Assembly (NCBI GenBank): GCA_016789175.1
Contig: JAEURK010000141.1
Location: forward strand, 1-40,431
Length of the DNA stretch: 40,431 nucleotides
Direction: 5' to 3'
Source: Anaerolineales bacterium
GTDB lineage: Bacteria > Chloroflexota > Anaerolineae > Anaerolineales > UBA6663
The translations under genes were made by a program, and so were the position numbers. Positions within the stretch are counted from its first letter, which is position 1. Each line of letters begins with the position of its first letter. Positions 20,115 through 28,544 of the stretch are shown here, piece after piece. The notes beneath the pieces were generated by a model that was not told the origin of the DNA, did no database searches, and was given only the letters and a program-made list of their open reading frames with translations.

Positions 20115-22456
20115 CACGCGAAATGCGCCAGCGCTTTTTCGCCGTCCATCAGGATCTGCAGGCTGTGCCCGGGACGCTCATGAGCGACCTGGATCAGCTT
20201 GAGGCCGAGGGTGGCGGCGGCGGCCGCATCGTTGGGCAGTTCTTCGCCCCAGAAGTCGATGGCCTGATCGATGAACTCCAGGTTGAGCAGGTCGCCCGGC
20301 TGCGAGGGCGATACCGCTAACGCGAAGATGTTCGACTCGACCAGATCCTGGAAGAAGTGCGTGCCGTACGAGGGGTCCGGGACGCCGTCGCCCGGCCCAC
20401 CGGCAACCTCAATCAGGGCCCGGGCGTTGAAGATGTCGGCGTACGACACCGGCACGCCCAGTTCGATGTTCGACGATCCCCACCGCCCCGGTCCGATCAG
20501 GATGAAGGCTCGGCCCTCGAGCTTCTTATTGAGCCGCCCGATCAGGCGCGCGACTTCGGAACGGGCCCGCGGCAGCAGGGTGCGATAGATCTCGGGTTTG
20601 ACGTAGGCGACCCAACCCACGCCGTCGACCTTGCCGCGCGGGACCATCCGCGCCGCCGCAAACAACTTCTGCGAATCCGGGATGTCGACCGGGAGCACGG
20701 GGACGTCGCCGCCGCGGGCCAGGCTCTGCGGACGGCATTGCAGCACGTGAAAGATCGGAGTCAGCTTGCCGCCCGGGCCGGGCCGCAGACTGGCCGTGAA
20801 TTCGACGTCGACCGGAAAGCCGTACTTCTGCTCGAGACGCTGCAAGATCACGCGCATCCCGGCGGCAAAATCGGTGCGCGCCAACAGGGTCTCGAAGGTC
20901 AACACCAGCCTGTCGCGCTCGAGCCGCGGCCCCAGGCTGCGGATCGGCATCAGGCCGTCTTCCTCGCGCAACGAGGCCAGGTAGCGCAACGGCGGGTAGT
21001 CGTCGCTGAACAACTCGGCCGCCGTCAGGGTCGCCACCTGGTTGCGCTCCAGATCGATGGCGTCGATCAGGTGCTGGGCATAGTGTGTGATGGCCTCGGG
21101 TGAGGTCTCCGGCCTCAGGGTCGGGTGGCTCAGGAAGACAAGGCGCGGGTAATCCTCCCCAACCCGATTGACCGCGCGCGTGCCCAGACCGGTCACAAGC
21201 CGCAGGAAACCGTCTTCGCGTTTGAGCCGCGGGTTCCACACCACTGGGGCCTGGCTGAAGGCCACGCCCGCCAGCGTCGGGAAGAAGTACTGGTGATAGC
21301 GCTCGCCCTGCACTTCCTGGAGCAATATGGCCATGCGCTCGTCGTAGTCGATCAGGTTCATGCGTCGGCGGTAGATCAGGGCATCCGGGCTGTATACGCT
21401 GGCATAGATGCGCCGGATCGCGCGCGTCAGATCGCGCAGGTTCTCTTTGTCGTTGCCCTGGTTTGGGCAGAAGTAGCTGTCGTATTTTCCGGCGAACGAC
21501 GTGCCGAAATTGTCCTCGAGCAGGCTCGACGAGCGCACGATCAAGGGCCGGTCGCCGACTTCGCGCAGGATGTCGCGCAACTGGTCCGCGATCTCCTCGG
21601 GGAAACGGCCCTGCTCGTACTCGGCCAGGATCATGGGGTAATCGGCCCGGATCTGGTCGATCGGCTTGTACTTCTGATTGATGTACTCGACCTTATTGAG
21701 TGCCAGGTACTCGTAGAAAACGTCGGCGGCGATGAAGTACGAGCGGGGCATCGCCACGCGACCGCGCAGGTCGATGCCCTCGACCACGCCCTGCTGTTGC
21801 AGGATCTTCCAGGCCAGCAGCATGCCGGCCGCCTTGCCGCCGACCTTGCCGTTGCCGATCCGGCGCTGCAGGATGTAGCGGAAGTCGTCGACATCGAGCC
21901 AGGTTTTGGCCCGGCCGATGAAGCCGAGCTGATCGCTGATCAGGGCCTTGATCAGCACCACCCGCATCTCTTCGATATGGTGCGCGACACGCTCACGTTC
22001 GGGGGCGGGCAGCGCCTCGTACTGCTCGATCTTGCGGATCAGCAGATCGGTCGGCGCCAGCTCGGGGTTGAAGGTCAGCGTTATTTCGTCGAAATGTGCC
22101 AGCGGCTCGGTGCCGCGCGGCCGGCGCGTGGCCAGCAGGTCGTCGACGATGTGGTGAAAGAGCTCGAGCGGCAGGTTGTACGCGAAGTAGAAGTCGGTCA
22201 GGTGATCGCGGATCTGCTGCATCCGCTGATCCCAATTGGCCGAGTCCTCCTCGCCAAACGGGTCGATCAGGCCCTCGCGATGCTGCGAGAGCACGGCCTT
22301 CTCCTTGGCCTCTTCCTCCAGGCGCTGCGGCGTGATCACGCCGCGCCGGATCAGCTCCTCGCGCATCCGGTCCCGGATCTTGCGCGCCAGGATCGGGTAC
22401 TGCGTGATCTGCAGATACAGCGACAGGATCTTCGGGAGCTCAGGTTGATCGGTCAT
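20114..22456 (-). CDS. PEP/pyruvate-binding (PPDK ATP-grasp) domain protein
   Basis: Protein of 780 residues with a long N-terminal helical part (1-195) followed by a pyruvate phosphate dikinase/PEP-synthase ATP-grasp domain. NGKVGGKAAGMLLAWKIL (202-219) corresponds to the GGKGA-L motif, RPLIVRSSSLLEDNFGTSFAGKYDSYF (303-329) to the VRSSA-ED----SFAG motif, and LQCRPQS (572-578) to the closing Q-RP motif. The phosphohistidine swivel domain and the PEP-binding barrel of true PEP synthase are not visible. A C-terminal domain instead has ILIGPGRWGSSNIELGVPV near 657-675. So it is probably not a complete PEP synthase, and its substrate is unknown. It lies between gdhA and dnaN with no evident Shine-Dalgarno. 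Confidence 0.78.
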   Translation of the reverse strand: MTDQPELPKILSLYLQITQYPILARKIRDRMREELIRRGVITPQRLEEEAKEKAVLSQHREGLIDPFGEEDSANWDQRMQQIRDHLTDFYFAYNLPLELFHHIVDDLLATRRPRGTEPLAHFDEITLTFNPELAPTDLLIRKIEQYEALPAPERERVAHHIEEMRVVLIKALISDQLGFIGRAKTWLDVDDFRYILQRRIGNGKVGGKAAGMLLAWKILQQQGVVEGIDLRGRVAMPRSYFIAADVFYEYLALNKVEYINQKYKPIDQIRADYPMILAEYEQGRFPEEIADQLRDILREVGDRPLIVRSSSLLEDNFGTSFAGKYDSYFCPNQGNDKENLRDLTRAIRRIYASVYSPDALIYRRRMNLIDYDERMAILLQEVQGERYHQYFFPTLAGVAFSQAPVVWNPRLKREDGFLRLVTGLGTRAVNRVGEDYPRLVFLSHPTLRPETSPEAITHYAQHLIDAIDLERNQVATLTAAELFSDDYPPLRYLASLREEDGLMPIRSLGPRLERDRLVLTFETLLARTDFAAGMRVILQRLEQKYGFPVDVEFTASLRPGPGGKLTPIFHVLQCRPQSLARGGDVPVLPVDIPDSQKLFAAARMVPRGKVDGVGWVAYVKPEIYRTLLPRARSEVARLIGRLNKKLEGRAFILIGPGRWGSSNIELGVPVSYADIFNARALIEVAGGPGDGVPDPSYGTHFFQDLVESNIFALAVSPSQPGDLLNLEFIDQAIDFWGEELPNDAAAAATLGLKLIQVAHERPGHSLQILMDGEKALAHFA

Positions 22457-22461
22457 AGCGA

Positions 22462-22528
22462 AGTGGGTGTGCCCAGGGTTGGGGATGGCGGCCTATGACC
22501 GCCATTCGCAACCCTGGGCTCACCCATT
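22462..22528. other. Long imperfect hairpin between gdhA and the PEP/pyruvate-binding gene
   Basis: Arms of about 28 nt: GCCCAGGGTTG/CAACCCTGGGC, ATGGCGG/CCGCCAT and an outer TGGGTG/CACCCA segment, with loop 22492-22498. It begins just after the gdhA stop (22531, minus strand) and ends 6 nt from the next start codon. There is no T-tract; it may set relative expression of the two genes. Confidence 0.65.
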
Positions 22529-22530
22529 CA

Positions 22531-23829
22531 TTAAACCCACCCGCGCAGTTCCATGGCCTTGACCACGCGGTCGATGGCGACCATGTAGGCGGCGTCGCGC
22601 ATGTAGACGTCGCGCGAGTCGGCCATGCCGACCACGCCCTTGAAGGCCGAGGTCATCTTCTGGTCGAGGCGGCGCAGCACCGCTTCGTGTTCCCAATAGT
22701 AGTTCGCGTCGCTCTGCACGCTCTCGAAGTACGAGACCGTGACGCCGCCGGCGTTGCACAGGAAGTCAGGGATCAGGAAGGTGCCGCGCGCGCGGATCAC
22801 CTCGTCGGCCTCCGGTGTGGTCGGGCCGTTGGCGCCTTCAGCGATGATCTGGACCTTCGGGCTGATCGAGCCGACGTTGTCGGCCGTGATCTGGCCCTCG
22901 AGCGCGGCCGGGATGAGCACATCGACGTCCTTGGCGATCCAGGCGTCGCCGGGCTCGATGCCGTAGCCGGCGGCACGGGCCTTGGCCTTGTCGACCGTGC
23001 CGTACTGGTCCGTGATCGACTGCAGGAACTTCACGTCGACGCCGTCGGTCTTGGCGAAGCTGACCGCGCCCTTCTCGTGGCGGTCATAGCACGAGATACA
23101 CACCACCTTGCCGCCCAACGCCTCGACAAAGCCGAGCGCCGCGTATTGGGCGACGTTGCCGAAGCCCTGGATCGAGGCCGTGGTCCTGGTCGAGTCGATG
23201 CCCATCCGGGCCATGGCCTCACGCACGGTCGTGATCACGCCCGAGCCGGTGGCCTCGGTGCGGCCGAGCGAGCCGCCGCTGCCGACGGGCTTGCCCGTGA
23301 TCGCACCGGGTTCGTATTGGCCGGTCAGCTTCGAGTACTCGTCCATCATCCAGCCCATCATCTGCGGCGTGGTGCCCACGTCGGGGGCCGGCACGTCGAT
23401 GCGCGGGCCGAGGTTCTTCCAGATGCCGTCGATCCAGCCGCGGCACAGACGTTCCTTCTCGCCGACCGAGAGCGTGGCCGGGTCGACCACCACCCCGCCC
23501 TTGCCGCCGCCCAATGGCAGATCGGCGGCCGCGGTCTTCCAGGTCATCCACATCGCCAGCGCACGCACGGTGTCGAGCGTCTCGTTGGGGTGGAAACGGA
23601 TCCCGCCCTTGGCCGGGCCGCGGGCGTCGTTGTGTTGAACACGGAAGCCAAAGAAGACCTTGATCGAGCCGTCATCCATGCGCACCGGGATCTGGAACCG
23701 GAACTCGCGCAGCGGCCAGCGCAGGATCGAGCGGATCTCAACGTCGAGGTTGAGCTGATCGGCCACCCGATCAAATTGGCCCTGCGCGGCTTCAAAGGGG
23801 TTGAACACAGGCGCTACCTTGGTGGACAT
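22531..23829 (-). CDS. gdhA: Glutamate dehydrogenase (Glu/Leu/Phe/Val dehydrogenase family)
   Basis: NAD(P)-linked glutamate dehydrogenase, 432 residues, interconverting glutamate and 2-oxoglutarate plus ammonia. GPAKGGIRFHPNE holds the substrate-binding lysine. LPLGGGKGGVVVDP holds the catalytic lysine region, followed by PAPDVGT. The Rossmann domain begins with ASIQGFGNVAQYAA. The dinucleotide preference cannot be called safely. I chose the ATG at 23829 because AAGGA lies 5 nt before it; in-frame ATGs at 23832 and 23844 are alternatives. Long hairpins flank the gene on both sides. Confidence 0.94.
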   Translation of the reverse strand: MSTKVAPVFNPFEAAQGQFDRVADQLNLDVEIRSILRWPLREFRFQIPVRMDDGSIKVFFGFRVQHNDARGPAKGGIRFHPNETLDTVRALAMWMTWKTAAADLPLGGGKGGVVVDPATLSVGEKERLCRGWIDGIWKNLGPRIDVPAPDVGTTPQMMGWMMDEYSKLTGQYEPGAITGKPVGSGGSLGRTEATGSGVITTVREAMARMGIDSTRTTASIQGFGNVAQYAALGFVEALGGKVVCISCYDRHEKGAVSFAKTDGVDVKFLQSITDQYGTVDKAKARAAGYGIEPGDAWIAKDVDVLIPAALEGQITADNVGSISPKVQIIAEGANGPTTPEADEVIRARGTFLIPDFLCNAGGVTVSYFESVQSDANYYWEHEAVLRRLDQKMTSAFKGVVGMADSRDVYMRDAAYMVAIDRVVKAMELRGWV

Positions 23830-23846
23830 CATGGTCCTTTCCATTT

Positions 23847-23908
23847 GGTGAGTGGGTGAGCGGGGGATAGGGCGATCGATCGCCCAATCCCCCGCTCACT
23901 CATCCACC
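23847..23908. other. Near-perfect 62-nt inverted repeat between gatB and gdhA
   Basis: The centre is GGGCGATC/GATCGCCC (23870-23885). Outside one A-A mismatch the pairing continues through ATCCCCCGCTCAC-type sequence to about 23847/23908, with roughly 29 of 31 positions paired including G-U. Its right arm contains copy 2 of the 20-nt repeat also found at 16585-16604. It overlaps the last codons of gatB (stop at 23900). Confidence 0.75.
23880..23899. repeat. 20-nt intergenic repeat, copy 2
   Basis: Identical to 16585-16604. It forms the right arm of the 62-nt inverted repeat and lies directly against the gatB stop codon. Confidence 0.6.
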
Positions 23909-25420
23909 CAATGCCTTGAGTTTTTCCGCCAACAGCCCGCGTATGACCTGCGGGTTGCCGCGGCCTTGACTGGCCTTCATCACCTGGCCGAAGAACCATT
24001 GCTCGACTGTGGCCTTGCCGCCCAGGAAGGTCTTGACCTGCTCGGGGTTGGCGCTCAGCACCCGGTCGATCAGGGCCTCGATCTCGGCCGTGTCGCTCAC
24101 CTGGGCCAGGCCTCTGGCGGCCACGATCGCCCCGGCGTCCTGGCCGGTCGCGAACATCTCCTCAAAGACGATCTTGGCGGTGTTCGAGTTGATCGTCCCG
24201 ACGCTGATCAGGCTGATCAGGCCCGCCAATGCCCGCGGCGTCACCTTGACCTGATCGATCGTCAGACCACCGGCGTTCATCAGGCGAAACAACTCGCCCG
24301 TGATCCAGTTGGCGACCGCCTTCGGCGGCACGGTCTTGGGCGCGGCCCCGGCATCGCTTACCGCGCAGGCCGCCTCGAAGTACTCGGCTACGGCCCGCTC
24401 GACCACCAGCAGATCGGCGTCGTAGCGCGTCAGGCCCAGGGCCTGCACAAATCGGTCCCGCCTGGCGGCCGGGAGCTCGGGTAGTTCGGCCCGGATGCGC
24501 TCGATCCAGGCCCGGTCGAGCTCGAGCGGCGGAAGGTCGGGCTCCGGGAAATAGCGGTAGTCGTGGGCGTGCTCTTTACCGCGTTGCGATACGGTCACGC
24601 CCTCGGCGTCGTTCCAGCCCATGGTCTCCTGAGCGACCCGGCCGCCCGACTCCCAGACCGCGCTCTGGCGCTCGATCTCGTAGACAGTCGCCCGCTCCAT
24701 GGCCTTGAACGAGTTGAGGTTCTTGACCTCGGTGCGCGAGCGCAGTTCGTCGCTGCCGACCGGGCGCACGGAGATGTTGGCCTCGAAGCGGATGACGCCC
24801 TTCTCCATGTCGCCGTTGTTGACGCCCAGGTAACGCAACAGGCTGCGGAGCGCCGTCGCATACGCCCGCACTTCCTCCACCGAACATAGGTCCGGCTCGG
24901 TCACGATCTCGAGCAACGGCACGCCGGCGCGGTTGAGGTCGACCAGGGAAGAGGGAGGAGGGAGGAGGGAGGAGGGTGCACTTCCCTCTTCGCTCTTCCC
25001 TCCTCCCTCTTCCTGATGATTCAACTTCCCCGTGTCCTCTTCCAAATGCACCCGCCGCACGCGGATGCGCTTGAGGCCGGCCGTTGTCTCGATGTCGAGC
25101 CAGCCGTTGACGGCCAGCGGCAGCTCGTATTGCGAGATCTGATAGCCCTTGGGTAGGTCGGGGTAGAAGTAGTTCTTGCGCGCGAAGACGTTGACGCCGG
25201 GCACCTCGCAGTTGAGGGCCAGGGCGACGCGCAGACCAAACTCGACCGCGCGCTCGTTGATCACGGGCAGCGTGCCGGGCATGCCCGCGCACACTTCGCA
25301 GACGACGGTGTTGGGCGCGGCCGAGGTCGAATCGACCACGGCGCAACCGCAAAACATCTTCGATTGGGTCAGCATTTCGGCATGGACTTCCAGGCCGATG
25401 ACGGGTTCGTAGGAAGGCAT
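23900..25420 (-). CDS. gatB: Aspartyl/glutamyl-tRNA(Asn/Gln) amidotransferase subunit B
   Basis: Subunit B of the tRNA-dependent amidotransferase that converts Glu-tRNA(Gln) or Asp-tRNA(Asn); 506 residues. [38 protein letters not shown] (with zinc-type cysteines), [20 protein letters not shown] and [18 protein letters not shown] are strong GatB motifs. The C-terminal YqeY-like tRNA-binding domain ends with [16 protein letters not shown]. Residues about 136-158, between GKLNH and VDLNRAG, are a low-complexity insertion of Glu/Gly/Ser/Pro encoded by a purine-rich repeat also found between genes nearby. GatA and GatC are not adjacent. No Shine-Dalgarno is obvious. Confidence 0.95.
   Translation of the reverse strand: MPSYEPVIGLEVHAEMLTQSKMFCGCAVVDSTSAAPNTVVCEVCAGMPGTLPVINERAVEFGLRVALALNCEVPGVNVFARKNYFYPDLPKGYQISQYELPLAVNGWLDIETTAGLKRIRVRRVHLEEDTGKLNHQEEGGGKSEEGSAPSSLLPPPSSLVDLNRAGVPLLEIVTEPDLCSVEEVRAYATALRSLLRYLGVNNGDMEKGVIRFEANISVRPVGSDELRSRTEVKNLNSFKAMERATVYEIERQSAVWESGGRVAQETMGWNDAEGVTVSQRGKEHAHDYRYFPEPDLPPLELDRAWIERIRAELPELPAARRDRFVQALGLTRYDADLLVVERAVAEYFEAACAVSDAGAAPKTVPPKAVANWITGELFRLMNAGGLTIDQVKVTPRALAGLISLISVGTINSNTAKIVFEEMFATGQDAGAIVAARGLAQVSDTAEIEALIDRVLSANPEQVKTFLGGKATVEQWFFGQVMKASQGRGNPQVIRGLLAEKLKALGG
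24947..25013. repeat. Purine/pyrimidine inverted repeat inserted in gatB
   Basis: 17-nt perfect arms (24947-24963 and 24997-25013) flank GGAGG-rich sequence. The 20-nt block 24990-25009 is identical, on the opposite strand, to 25930-25949 in the next intergenic region. The insertion keeps the gatB frame. Confidence 0.8.
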
Positions 25421-25465
25421 AAGCAGGCGTCAGATGGAGGGCCGTAAGGCGCCCTTGTGGGCGTT

Positions 25466-25918
25466 TTATCCGGCCCGTTCCCTCTTGGGAATGACAAACC
25501 GCATGGCGCTCTCACAATCGGAGAGCGAGCAGATCTTATTATCTACCAGCCCGGCCGCTTTGCCGAGCGGGATCAGTGAATCCTGCTTGAGATATCCGGC
25601 GCCGTTGGCGGCCTTGCAGGGCGCGCCGGGCTTGCCCTTCTTCGCCGTGATCACCCATATCCCGCCGTTGGGCACCACCCGGCTCTTGAGCTCCAACAGA
25701 GTCGGCACGACTTCGTCGAAGGCTGAGGGCCAATACAGGATCAGATTGACGGGCGCCGGGCCCCTGGCCGCCACGGCCCCGGACCGCTCCGCCACACCGG
25801 CGGCCAGCGCGCGCACCCCAAGCGCCCGCGGCGTCACACCCACCCAGGCGACCCGATCACCCGGTTTCACGCCGAGCTTATCGATGACCGAACGATGGGC
25901 GTAGTCTTTGTCGGGCAT
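25466..25918 (-). CDS. DUF3052 family protein
   Basis: Protein of 150 residues. DRVAWVGVTPRALGVRALAAG, VNLILYWPSAFDEVVPTLLELKSRVVPNGGIWVIT and the C terminus ESAMRFVIPKRE match the DUF3052 family as I know it. The fold looks alpha/beta with a Rossmann-like GVTPRALGV turn, but the function is unknown. It lies 45 bp upstream of gatB and 52 bp downstream of the aminotransferase, all on the minus strand, so cotranscription is likely. No Shine-Dalgarno is evident. Confidence 0.75.
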   Translation of the reverse strand: MPDKDYAHRSVIDKLGVKPGDRVAWVGVTPRALGVRALAAGVAERSGAVAARGPAPVNLILYWPSAFDEVVPTLLELKSRVVPNGGIWVITAKKGKPGAPCKAANGAGYLKQDSLIPLGKAAGLVDNKICSLSDCESAMRFVIPKRERAG

Positions 25919-25923
25919 GGGCT

Positions 25924-25966
25924 GGGGAGGAGGGAGGAGGGAAGAGCGACCCTCCCCCCTCCTCCG
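25924..25966. repeat. Intergenic copy of the gatB purine repeat
   Basis: GGAGGAGGGAGGAGGG followed by AAGAGCGA and a complementary CCCTCC-rich arm form a hairpin between the DUF3052 and aminotransferase genes. Bases 25930-25949 match the gatB insertion exactly on the other strand. Confidence 0.75.
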
Positions 25967-25970
25967 TTTC

Positions 25971-27134
25971 TCAACCGTGACGGCGCATGAAGCGCGCGAA
26001 CCGCTCGAGCGCCTTTTCGAGTTTCTCGTAGGCGGTGGCGTAGGAGAGGCGGACGTAGCCGTCGCCGCCCTCGCCGAAGGCCGACCCGGGCACCACGGCC
26101 ACCTGTTCTTCCGACAGGATCGTGTCCGCGAACTCGACCTCGTTCATGCCGCTCTTCGCGACCGACGGGAAGGCGTAGAACGCGCCCTTGGGCTCGAAGC
26201 AATCCAGGCCAAGTTGATTGAGGCCGCCCACGATCAGCCGGCGGCGGCGGTCGTACTCGGCCACCATGGCCTCGACGTGTTCGTCGCCGTGCTCAAGGGC
26301 TTCGATGCCGGCCCACTGCGCCGGCGTCGGAGCGGACATGATCGTGTACTGGTGGACCTTGCGCATCGCGGCCAGCAGTTCGGCTGGTGCCGCGACATAG
26401 CCGAGGCGCCAGCCCGTCATGGCGTGGCTCTTTGAAAAGCCGCCGAGCAACACGCTGCGCTCGCGCGCGCCGGGCAGGCTGGCGATGCACACGTGCTGGA
26501 AGCCGCTGTAAACCAGGCGGGCGTAGATCTCGTCCGAGATCAGCAGCAGGTCATGCTTGATCGCCACGGCCACGATCTCGGCCAGGTGCTCGCGACTGAT
26601 CACGGCCCCGGTTGGGTTGCACGGGTAACCGATCAGGATCGCCTTGGTGCGCGGTGTGACTTTGGCCTCGATGTCGGCGGCCGTCACCTGAAAGTCGTTG
26701 TCGACCCGCGTGCCCAGCGGCACGGGCACGCCGCCCGCGAATTGCACTTCGGCCGTGTAAGCCACGAAGCACGGCTGCGGCACGATCACTTCGTCGCCGG
26801 GATCCAGGATCGCGGTGAGCGTGAGGTACAGGGCCTCCGACACACCGACGGTCGCCAGGATCTCAGCCTCAGGGTCGTACCCGACGCCGTACAGGCGCTC
26901 GAGGTAGCGCGAGATCGACTGGCGCAGCTCGAGCAGGCCCGAGTTCGAGGTGTAGCCGGTTTTGCCGGCCTCGAGCGAACGCACGCCCGCTGCGAGGATC
27001 GGGTGCGGCGTGACGAAGTCGGGCTCGCCGATACCCAGCGAGATCACGTCGGGCATGGTGGCGGCGATGTCGAAGTACTTGCGGATTCCAGACGGGGGTA
27101 CAGCGTCAACACGCTGTGAGATAAAGCGACGCAT
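25971..27134 (-). CDS. Class I/II pyridoxal-phosphate aminotransferase (aspartate/aromatic type)
   Basis: Fold-type I aminotransferase, 387 residues. ISLGIGEPDFVTPHPI, GYTSNSGLLELRQSIS, YPCNPTGAV and SDEIYARLVY are family motifs. LLGGFSKSHAMTGWRLGY contains the PLP-binding lysine, followed by the arginine that holds the substrate carboxylate (YVRLSYATA near the C terminus). It most resembles archaeal/Bacillus-type aspartate or aromatic aminotransferases (PatA/AspC-like). I chose ATG 27134: it is 7 nt after a perfect TATAAT, so the transcript may be leaderless. Upstream codons lie in a repeat element and are not protein-like. Confidence 0.92.
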   Translation of the reverse strand: MRRFISQRVDAVPPSGIRKYFDIAATMPDVISLGIGEPDFVTPHPILAAGVRSLEAGKTGYTSNSGLLELRQSISRYLERLYGVGYDPEAEILATVGVSEALYLTLTAILDPGDEVIVPQPCFVAYTAEVQFAGGVPVPLGTRVDNDFQVTAADIEAKVTPRTKAILIGYPCNPTGAVISREHLAEIVAVAIKHDLLLISDEIYARLVYSGFQHVCIASLPGARERSVLLGGFSKSHAMTGWRLGYVAAPAELLAAMRKVHQYTIMSAPTPAQWAGIEALEHGDEHVEAMVAEYDRRRRLIVGGLNQLGLDCFEPKGAFYAFPSVAKSGMNEVEFADTILSEEQVAVVPGSAFGEGGDGYVRLSYATAYEKLEKALERFARFMRRHG

Positions 27135-27141
27135 AGGGCTG

Positions 27142-27147
27142 ATTATA
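27142..27147 (-). promoter_or_regulatory. -10 element for a leaderless aminotransferase transcript
   Basis: On the minus strand TATAAT ends 7 nt before the ATG. The position of the -35 would fall inside the terminal inverted repeat of the element at 27158-27465. Confidence 0.55.
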
Positions 27148-27157
27148 CCGGGGGGAA

Positions 27158-27465
27158 CCCATCCCCCGGCCCCTTCCCTGAAGGGAAGGGGAGAAGGGGC
27201 GGAGCACACCAAAGGCCCTCGCCTCAAACGCCTCTTTCCTTCAGGGCAGGGTACGGTGGTAGGGCCATCACCCTGCCGGACCCACGGCCCCCAGGCTCCC
27301 CTTTCCTTCAGGGCAGGGTCCGGAGGTGGGGCCATCACCCTGCAGGACCCACGGCCCCCAGGCTCCCCTTTCCTTCAGAGCAGGGTACGGTGGTAGGGCC
27401 ATCACCCTGCAGGACCCACGGCCCCCAGGCTCCCCTTCCCTTCAGGGAAGGGGCTGGGGGATGGG
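27158..27465. mobile_element. MITE-like element with 34-bp terminal inverted repeats and 67-bp tandem units
   Basis: The ends (27158-27191 and 27432-27465) are inverted copies of each other with one mismatch in 34. Each end itself contains the small palindrome CCCTTCCCTTCAGGGAAGGG. Inside are three 67-bp tandem units (27234-27300, 27301-27367, 27368-27434) that start CTTTCCTTCAG and carry GGGCCATCACCCTGC. There is no coding sequence. It fills the gap between the aminotransferase start and the nucleotidyltransferase stop. No target-site duplication is obvious. It could be a MITE or a REP/BIME-type repeat. Confidence 0.75.
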
Positions 27466-27466
27466 T

Positions 27467-28483
27467 CTAGTCCTCAGTGTGGAACCCCACCTCCGACGCC
27501 TCGCCGATATTGAAGGTTCGGAAGCGTCCGGAGAGGCGCGCATCCTTGCCGATCATGGAACCGGTCAGGAGCGCGTCGTTGACCTCCGCGCCTTCGTCGA
27601 TGATCGAGTCGCGGATGATCGTGTTCTCGACCTTGCAGCCGGCCCCGAGGGTGGCGTGCGGGCCGATGACCGAGTGCGTGACCTGCGCGGTCGGATGGAT
27701 GTTGACCGGCGGGATGATCACGCTGCCCTCGCCGCTCGTGAAGGCCGCGCCGTTATCGTGGCCGTGGGCCAGGAGATAGCGGTTGGTCTCCAGCACGGTC
27801 TCGGTCTTGCCGCAATCGAGCCAGACCCCGACCTTCTGAACCTTCATGCGCAACCCGCGCTTGATCATCAGGTTGACGGCGTCGGCCAGGAAGTACTCGT
27901 TCTGCGTGCGGACGTTGCCCTCGACCTGTTCTTGGATGGCGTCGATCAACTTGCCGCTGTCCTTGAAATAGTAGAAGCCGACGACGACCAGGTTGTTGTC
28001 TTTCTCTTTCGGCTTCTCGATCAGGCCGGTGACGTAGCCGTCCAACCCCACCTTGGCGACCCCGAAGCGGCGCGGGTCCTCGACCTCTTTGACCCACGTC
28101 ACGGCATCGGCGGTCTCGGTCTTGAGCCGGGCCAGGTCGGTCTCGATGATGGTGTCGACGAAGACCATGAGCATCGGCGCGGCGTTGGCGCCGCTCAGCC
28201 GCTCGCGCGCCAGGTAGATCGCGGTCGACTGGCCGTTAAGCTCCTTCTGCTCGAAGTAGCTGGCCTTGATGTGCGGGTAGTGCTGGGCGACGTACGCCTC
28301 GATTTGCTCGCCGAGGTGCCCGACGATGAAAATGATCTCGTCGACGCCCTCGAGCGTCTGGAACATGTCGAGCACATGGCCCAGCACGGGTTTGCCAGCG
28401 ACGTTCACCAGCGGTTTGGGTTTGGTGAAGGTGTGTGGGCGGAGACGCTTGCCGTACCCTGCGAGTGGAATGACGATCTTCAT
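27467..28483 (-). CDS. Sugar-1-phosphate nucleotidyltransferase with left-handed beta-helix
   Basis: Enzyme of 338 residues that makes a nucleotide sugar from NTP and sugar-1-phosphate. MKIVIPLAGYGKRLRPHTFTKPKPLV is the nucleotide-binding signature (G-G-RL-P-T---PKP). MLMVFVDTI is the metal-binding strand, and VTGLIEKPKEK is also typical. The C-terminal part has hexapeptide-like repeats (IHPTAQVTHSVIGPHATLGAGCKVENTIIRDSIIDEGAEV), a left-handed beta-helix. It is close to glucose-1-phosphate thymidylyltransferase (RmlA-long/StrD) or archaeal bifunctional types; substrate not determined. The ATG at 28483 has AGGGA about 9 nt upstream. Confidence 0.88.
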   Translation of the reverse strand: MKIVIPLAGYGKRLRPHTFTKPKPLVNVAGKPVLGHVLDMFQTLEGVDEIIFIVGHLGEQIEAYVAQHYPHIKASYFEQKELNGQSTAIYLARERLSGANAAPMLMVFVDTIIETDLARLKTETADAVTWVKEVEDPRRFGVAKVGLDGYVTGLIEKPKEKDNNLVVVGFYYFKDSGKLIDAIQEQVEGNVRTQNEYFLADAVNLMIKRGLRMKVQKVGVWLDCGKTETVLETNRYLLAHGHDNGAAFTSGEGSVIIPPVNIHPTAQVTHSVIGPHATLGAGCKVENTIIRDSIIDEGAEVNDALLTGSMIGKDARLSGRFRTFNIGEASEVGFHTED

Positions 28484-28544
28484 GCGTATGTCCCTGGAAA
28501 TGGAGCGCCAACGACGGATGTGTGTACGGGTCGACGCTCGAACG

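Noticed and set aside
19187..20320. Plus-strand frame encoding Arg-Arg-Thr-Pro repeats through the 12-nt array
   Set aside because: The repeat protein is only a reading of the tandem DNA; the frame runs opposite dnaN and has no start signal.
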